Below the pieces are notes generated by a model that had not been told where the DNA came from, made no database searches, and saw nothing but the letters and a program-made list of their open reading frames with translations. Below, piece after piece: positions 6,309 through 10,135 of a stretch of DNA of 10,135 bases (the stretch's first letter is position 1; each line of letters starts with the position of its first letter). Source of the stretch: Alphaproteobacteria bacterium (GTDB taxonomy: Bacteria; Pseudomonadota; Alphaproteobacteria; Micropepsales; Micropepsaceae); assembly GCA_028869355.1 (NCBI GenBank), contig JAGWSK010000307.1, forward strand, positions 1 to 10,135. Reading direction: 5' to 3'. The translations under genes and the position numbers were made by a program.

Positions 6309-6315
6309 CACCTGA

Positions 6316-7251
6316 TTGAAGCGAATCGCCGTTTTAGGCTATGGCGCAGTCGGTCGCGAAACAGCGGCACTGTTTGCCGCGCGCGGTGACGATGTCATTG
6401 TCGCCCAGCGCCATGCGCCAAAGCAATTGCCGATGGGCGTTCGCTTCGCCGCCTGCGATGTAACCTCCCGGGAATCGGTCACGACGGTTTGTGCTGGGCG
6501 CGATGTCGCGATCTGCGCCGTCGGTTTTCCGTATGATTGGCGGGTTTGGGAACGTACCTGGCCGGCGGCTATCGATGCACTTCTGTCCGCCTGTGAGCAT
6601 ACCGGCGCGCGCTTTGTGTTTGCTGACAACCTCTATATGGCCGGTCCACAGACGGCGCCGCTGACCGAAGATTTGCCGCTCACGAATTACGGCCAGAAGC
6701 CGCGCATTCGGTCGGCCATCACACGCTTGTGGCAAGCGGCGCATGTCAGCGGGCGGGTTCGCGCAGTTGCCGTTCGCGGGTCAGATTTCTACGGCCCGGA
6801 CGTCTCCACATCTGTGCTGTCCGCCTTCGGCGTCGCACGGCTCCTCCGGGATCAGGCCGCCCTGATTCCATACAGCCCCGACTTCCCGCACGACTTCACC
6901 TATGTTCCGGATTTCGCCCACGCAATTGTCACGCTGGCTGATGCCTCGGATGATGCCTATGGCCAGGCCTGGAATGTCCCGAACGCGCCGACGCATACGC
7001 TTCGCGAGTTACTGACGCTCTCCGCACAAATCGCTCGCGTGCGGCTGCACGTGCGCGTCATACCCGGTTGGCTGATGCCCGTAATGGGGCTGTTTTCCCG
7101 CGACATCCACGAACTGATCGAAATGCGCTTTCAAACCGACCGCCCGTACCGCGTCGACGCGACAAAATACAAAACCCGCTTTGGGGGCGATCCGACTCCG
7201 TTCGAGCAGGGGCTCGGTGCAACTATCGAATTCTATCGCCGCACCGCTTGA
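6316..7251 (+). CDS. NAD-dependent epimerase/dehydratase-family protein, atypical SDR
   Basis: This 311-residue protein has an N-terminal Rossmann fold with the nucleotide-binding loop GYGAVG (8-13, G-x-G-x-x-G). It then shows D48 in ACDVT and the CAVGFPY strand region (67-73). The centre and end resemble extended short-chain dehydrogenases: FVFADNLYMAGP (100-111), AVRGSDFYGPDV (152-163), FPHDFTYVPDFAHAIVTL (190-207), and a helical C-terminal part. A clear catalytic YxxxK is not visible; the best candidate, Y125-G-Q-K128, has the wrong spacing. So it may bind NAD(P) without classical SDR chemistry. The start is TTG (6316-6318), with GGAG upstream and a stop codon directly before it. The gene is the only plus-strand gene here, diverging from the aldo/keto reductase. 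Family is fairly sure; substrate and reaction are unknown. Confidence 0.88.
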   Translation: MKRIAVLGYGAVGRETAALFAARGDDVIVAQRHAPKQLPMGVRFAACDVTSRESVTTVCAGRDVAICAVGFPYDWRVWERTWPAAIDALLSACEHTGARFVFADNLYMAGPQTAPLTEDLPLTNYGQKPRIRSAITRLWQAAHVSGRVRAVAVRGSDFYGPDVSTSVLSAFGVARLLRDQAALIPYSPDFPHDFTYVPDFAHAIVTLADASDDAYGQAWNVPNAPTHTLRELLTLSAQIARVRLHVRVIPGWLMPVMGLFSRDIHELIEMRFQTDRPYRVDATKYKTRFGGDPTPFEQGLGATIEFYRRTA

Positions 7252-7456
7252 TGCGCCCCGCTCTATTCTGCGGTCAAAAGGCGCTCGCCGAAGCGGAGGT
7301 TGCGGGGGTCCCCATGCCTCGGTGGATGTCGTCCCCGCCGGTGCCGGATTTGGCATCATTGATCTGCGAACCGGGTATTTGCCACGCGGTCCGAAGCTGA
7401 TGACGTTTCTCTATGAAGGCCAAGCTCGCCCGATCTGATCGCCGGACACGCCGCGT
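7252..7456. other. Intergenic region between converging genes, no gene supported
   Basis: This 205-base stretch lies between the stops of the epimerase-family gene and the RND pump gene. I see no strong terminator. A plus-strand frame through 7313-7438 reads protein-like (SVDVVPAGAGFGIIDLRTG, then a short tail and TGA), but it has no start or ribosome binding site of its own and I recognise no family. It could be the decayed end of a lost gene or chance. Confidence 0.4.
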
Positions 7457-10135
7457 TTATTTGGCAGACACGGGAATCTGTGTCTGAGCGCCGACGCGAC
7501 TCCTTGCCACAACACGTTGCTTCACCAGACCGTAAATTGCCGGGATAACCAGAAGCGTCAGGATGGTCGAAGAAATCATGCCGCCAACCATCGGCACGGC
7601 GATCCGTTGCATCACCTCCGAGCCCGTTCCTGTGCTCCACAGGATTGGAAGAAGGCCGGCCATGATGGCCGCCACGGTCATCATCTTCGGACGCACGCGT
7701 TCCACGGCGCCTTCGATAATGGCACCGCGCAGGTCATCGCGCGTGAGCGGTTTTCCTTCCGCGTTTCGCCGCGCGGTGACATCCTTCCACGCATTGTCCA
7801 GATAGATCAGCATCACCACGCCAGTCTCGGCTGCAACTCCGGCGAGCGCGATGAAGCCAACCGCGACGGCGACGCTGAAATTGAAGCTCATCATGTAGAC
7901 CAGCCAGAAACCTCCTGTCAGCGCAAAGGGCACGGAGAGCATCACGATAAGCGTCTCCGTCAGGCGCTGGAAATTCAGATACAGCAGCAGGAAAATGACA
8001 AACAGCGTGAGCGGAATGACGGTCGCGAGTCGCGCCTCGGCGCGCTCCAGATATTCGAACTGACCGCTCCACTCGGCATGGTAGCCGGGCGGGAATTTCA
8101 CGGATTGTTCGACCGCACGCTGCGCATCGGCGACATAGCCGCCGAGATCGCGTCCTTGCATGTCGACATAGACGTAGCCGACCAGTTGGGCATTTTCGGT
8201 GCGGATCGAAGGCGGACCGGGATCGATCGTGATCTGAGCGATCTGCCCCAATGGAATGGAAGCTCCATCCGGTGTATTGACCAGCACATTATCCGCGATC
8301 GCCTCGGGATCGTCACGCAGATCGCGCGGGTAGCGGACGATCACCCCGAAGCGTTGCCTGCCTTCGACTGCGGTGGTGACCATTTCACCGCCCAGCGCGG
8401 TCTGTATCACGTCCTGCACATCCCCGATCTTCAGATTGTAGCGCGCGAGTTGGGCGCGGTCGGGCACGATGTCGAGGTAGTAGCCGCCCATCACCCGCTC
8501 GGCGAAAGCGCTGGTCGTACCGGGAACCGTGCGGATGACGCTTTCAACCTGTTTTGACAGCCGGTCGATCTCGCCAAGATCGGGGCCAAAGATCTTCACG
8601 CCGACTGGCGTGCGGATTCCCGTCGAAAGCATGTCGATGCGCGCCCTGATCGGCATCGTCCAGGCATTGCTGACGCCGGGAAACTGCAGGGCTGCGTTCA
8701 TATCGGAAATCAGCCTGTCCGTAGTCATACCTTTCGGCCACTGCGATTCAGGCTTGAGGTTGATGACGGTTTCAAACATTTCCAGCGGCGCCGGATCGGT
8801 CGCGGTGTCCGCACGGCCTGCCTTTCCGAAGACGGAATCCACCTCGGGGAAGGATTTGATGATGCGGTCCTGTACCTGGAGAATCTGTGCCGCTTCGGTC
8901 ACGGACATGCTCGGAAGGCTGACCGGCATGTAGAACAGGGTGCCTTCGTTCAGCGTCGGCATGAATTCGCTGCCGGTGTGCAGCACGGGATAGACCGAAA
9001 TGCCAAGAATCACCAAAGCGGCAAGGATCGCGGTCACGCGCCAGCGCAAGACAGTGTTGATGATGGGACGATAAATCCAGATCAGGAAGCGGTTCAGCGG
9101 GTTTCGACGCTCGGGCATGATTCGTCCGCGCACGAACAGACGCATCAGGACCGGAACCAGCGTGACCGACAGCAGTGCGGCGCCCGCGAGTGAAAAAGTG
9201 TAGGTATAGACCAGCGGCTTGAACAGCCGGCCTTCCTGCGCCTCAAGTGTGAACACCGGCAGAAACGAAGCGGTAATCACCAGCAGGCTGAAAAACAGCG
9301 CCGGCCCGACTTCCACCGCGGCTTTGATCAGTACTTCCGTCCGCGATGCGTCCGGAGGCGCGCGCTCGAGCCGCTTATGCGCGTTCTCAATCATCACAAT
9401 GGCGGCGTCCACCATTGCCCCGATGGCGATGGCGATACCGCCCAGACTCATGATGTTCGATGAAACGCCGAGCGCATGCATCACGATCAATGCGATCAGA
9501 ACCCCGATCGGCAGCATGATGATGGCGGCCAGCGCGCTTCTCGCATGCATCAGGAACACGATGCAGACCAGCGCCACGATGGCGCCTTCCTCAACCAGCG
9601 TATGCGTCAGGGTGCCGACCGCGCGGTAGATCAGGCTGGAGCGGTCGTAAACCGGAAGAATCCTCACGCCTGCGGGAAGGCTGTTGGCAATTTCTGCGAT
9701 CTTCTGCTTCACATTGTTGATTACGGAGAGCGCATTTTCGCCGTCACGCTGCAGCGCAATGCCGCCCACGACTTCACCGGTCCCGTTCAAGTCGGTGAGC
9801 CCGCGCCTTTCGTCCGGTCCGAGTTGCACATGGGCAACGTCGCGCAGCAACACCGGCACGCCATTGTTGGATTTCAATGCGATCTGTTCGAGATCATTGA
9901 TTCCGCGCAGGTAACCGCGGCCGCGCACCATATATTCGCGCTCGCTCATTTCGATCACGCGGCCGCCCACGTCCTGGTTGCTGGCGCGAATGGCGTCGGA
10001 GACGGCGGATAGCGGAATGCCATAGGCACGCAGTTTTTCGGGATCGACGACCACCTGATATTGCTGCACGAAACCGCCGACGCTCGCGACTTCTGCCACG
10101 CCCTCTGCTTTGGTCAGTTGATAGCGGACAAACCA
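7457..10135 (-). CDS. cusA: CusA/CzcA-family heavy-metal RND efflux pump, N-terminus beyond the right edge
   Basis: The frame is open through the right edge and gives 892 visible residues ending in a stop at 7457. The codons before the internal GTG at 10097-10099 (WFVRYQLTKAEG) continue the family sequence, so that GTG is not the start. About 150 N-terminal residues, including the first membrane helix, should be missing. The family pumps metal ions out of the periplasm by proton exchange, as part of a tripartite complex with an adaptor and an outer-membrane channel. Visible: porter-domain segment GVAEVASVGGFVQQYQVVVD; helix-4 motif GAMVDAAIVMIENAHKRLE with D243 and E250, a form closer to CusA (Cu/Ag) than to CzcA's DFG-type motif; MPIRARIDMLSTGI (494-507); GVAAETGVVML (766-776). 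The C-terminus is ordinary, without fusion. Partner genes are not in the window; they may lie upstream, to the right. Metal specificity is inferred. Confidence 0.93.
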   Translation of the reverse strand, partial: WFVRYQLTKAEGVAEVASVGGFVQQYQVVVDPEKLRAYGIPLSAVSDAIRASNQDVGGRVIEMSEREYMVRGRGYLRGINDLEQIALKSNNGVPVLLRDVAHVQLGPDERRGLTDLNGTGEVVGGIALQRDGENALSVINNVKQKIAEIANSLPAGVRILPVYDRSSLIYRAVGTLTHTLVEEGAIVALVCIVFLMHARSALAAIIMLPIGVLIALIVMHALGVSSNIMSLGGIAIAIGAMVDAAIVMIENAHKRLERAPPDASRTEVLIKAAVEVGPALFFSLLVITASFLPVFTLEAQEGRLFKPLVYTYTFSLAGAALLSVTLVPVLMRLFVRGRIMPERRNPLNRFLIWIYRPIINTVLRWRVTAILAALVILGISVYPVLHTGSEFMPTLNEGTLFYMPVSLPSMSVTEAAQILQVQDRIIKSFPEVDSVFGKAGRADTATDPAPLEMFETVINLKPESQWPKGMTTDRLISDMNAALQFPGVSNAWTMPIRARIDMLSTGIRTPVGVKIFGPDLGEIDRLSKQVESVIRTVPGTTSAFAERVMGGYYLDIVPDRAQLARYNLKIGDVQDVIQTALGGEMVTTAVEGRQRFGVIVRYPRDLRDDPEAIADNVLVNTPDGASIPLGQIAQITIDPGPPSIRTENAQLVGYVYVDMQGRDLGGYVADAQRAVEQSVKFPPGYHAEWSGQFEYLERAEARLATVIPLTLFVIFLLLYLNFQRLTETLIVMLSVPFALTGGFWLVYMMSFNFSVAVAVGFIALAGVAAETGVVMLIYLDNAWKDVTARRNAEGKPLTRDDLRGAIIEGAVERVRPKMMTVAAIMAGLLPILWSTGTGSEVMQRIAVPMVGGMISSTILTLLVIPAIYGLVKQRVVARSRVGAQTQIPVSAK

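Larger units (their letters stand above)
6194..6315. promoter_or_regulatory. Divergent promoter region between the aldo/keto reductase and epimerase-family genes
   Basis: Both genes are read away from this 122-base stretch, so it should hold two promoters. The clearest signal is the TATAAT at 6231-6236 (plus). Next to it are short repeats: ATCAT at 6235-6239 and again at 6243-6247, and an inverted ATCA-TG-TGAT at 6235-6244. A second inverted pair, ATTTG (6281-6285) and CAAAT (6293-6297), lies nearer the plus-strand gene. No regulator gene is next to it in the window. Confidence 0.6.

Noticed and set aside
7517..8557. A 346-codon plus-strand frame
   Set aside because: It is antisense to the RND pump and shows no domain of its own.
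10097..10099. GTG as the start of the RND pump
   Set aside because: The codons before it continue the conserved family sequence to the window edge, so it is an internal valine.
7457..10135. Loss of a metal-binding methionine of the CusA three-Met site
   Set aside because: A Ser stands in a GPPSIRTEN segment where I first expected Met, but I could not match the remembered CusA residue numbers to this sequence. The claim is not supported.

Overview
The window is GC-rich, densely coding DNA of proteobacterial type. Its gene set is an IorAB-type exported molybdenum hydroxylase, a DUF2277 protein, a YdbC-like aldo/keto reductase and a CusA-type metal RND pump. This looks most like an alphaproteobacterium of the Rhizobiales/Bradyrhizobiaceae kind, but that placement is inference from family resemblance, not from a marker gene. 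No rRNA, tRNA, CRISPR array, insertion sequence or phage gene was found. Eight of the nine genes lie on the minus strand; two are cut by the window edges.

Left part, 1-1632 (minus strand): an exported protein of unknown function (its C-terminus runs off the left edge), a 124-residue protein I do not recognise, and a small DUF2277 protein. They are separated by 54-72 bases and could be one loose transcription unit.

Centre, 1807-5116 (minus strand): a tight three-gene operon. The order of transcription is a [2Fe-2S] small subunit, a Tat-exported molybdopterin large subunit, and a Sec-exported protein of the isochorismatase-like hydrolase fold. Gaps are 11 and 20 bases and each gene has a strong ribosome binding site. 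All three products should work in the periplasm: the first two as a hydroxylase or dehydrogenase acting on an aldehyde or N-heteroaromatic substrate, the third on the product or a related compound. The third protein lacks two of the three usual catalytic residues of its fold, so its role is open.

Right-centre, 5321-7251: a YdbC/PdxI-like aldo/keto reductase (minus) and an atypical NAD(P)-binding epimerase/dehydratase-family protein (plus, TTG start) diverge from a 122-base region. That region holds a perfect TATAAT box and short repeats that could be an operator. The reductase lies upstream of the molybdenum-hydroxylase operon on the same strand; a 204-base gap with two hairpins separates them.

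Right part, 7457-10135 (minus): a CusA/CzcA-family heavy-metal RND pump with its N-terminus beyond the right edge. I see no convincing wholly new system. The best candidate for a second look is the exported hydroxylase plus degenerate isochorismatase-fold operon.
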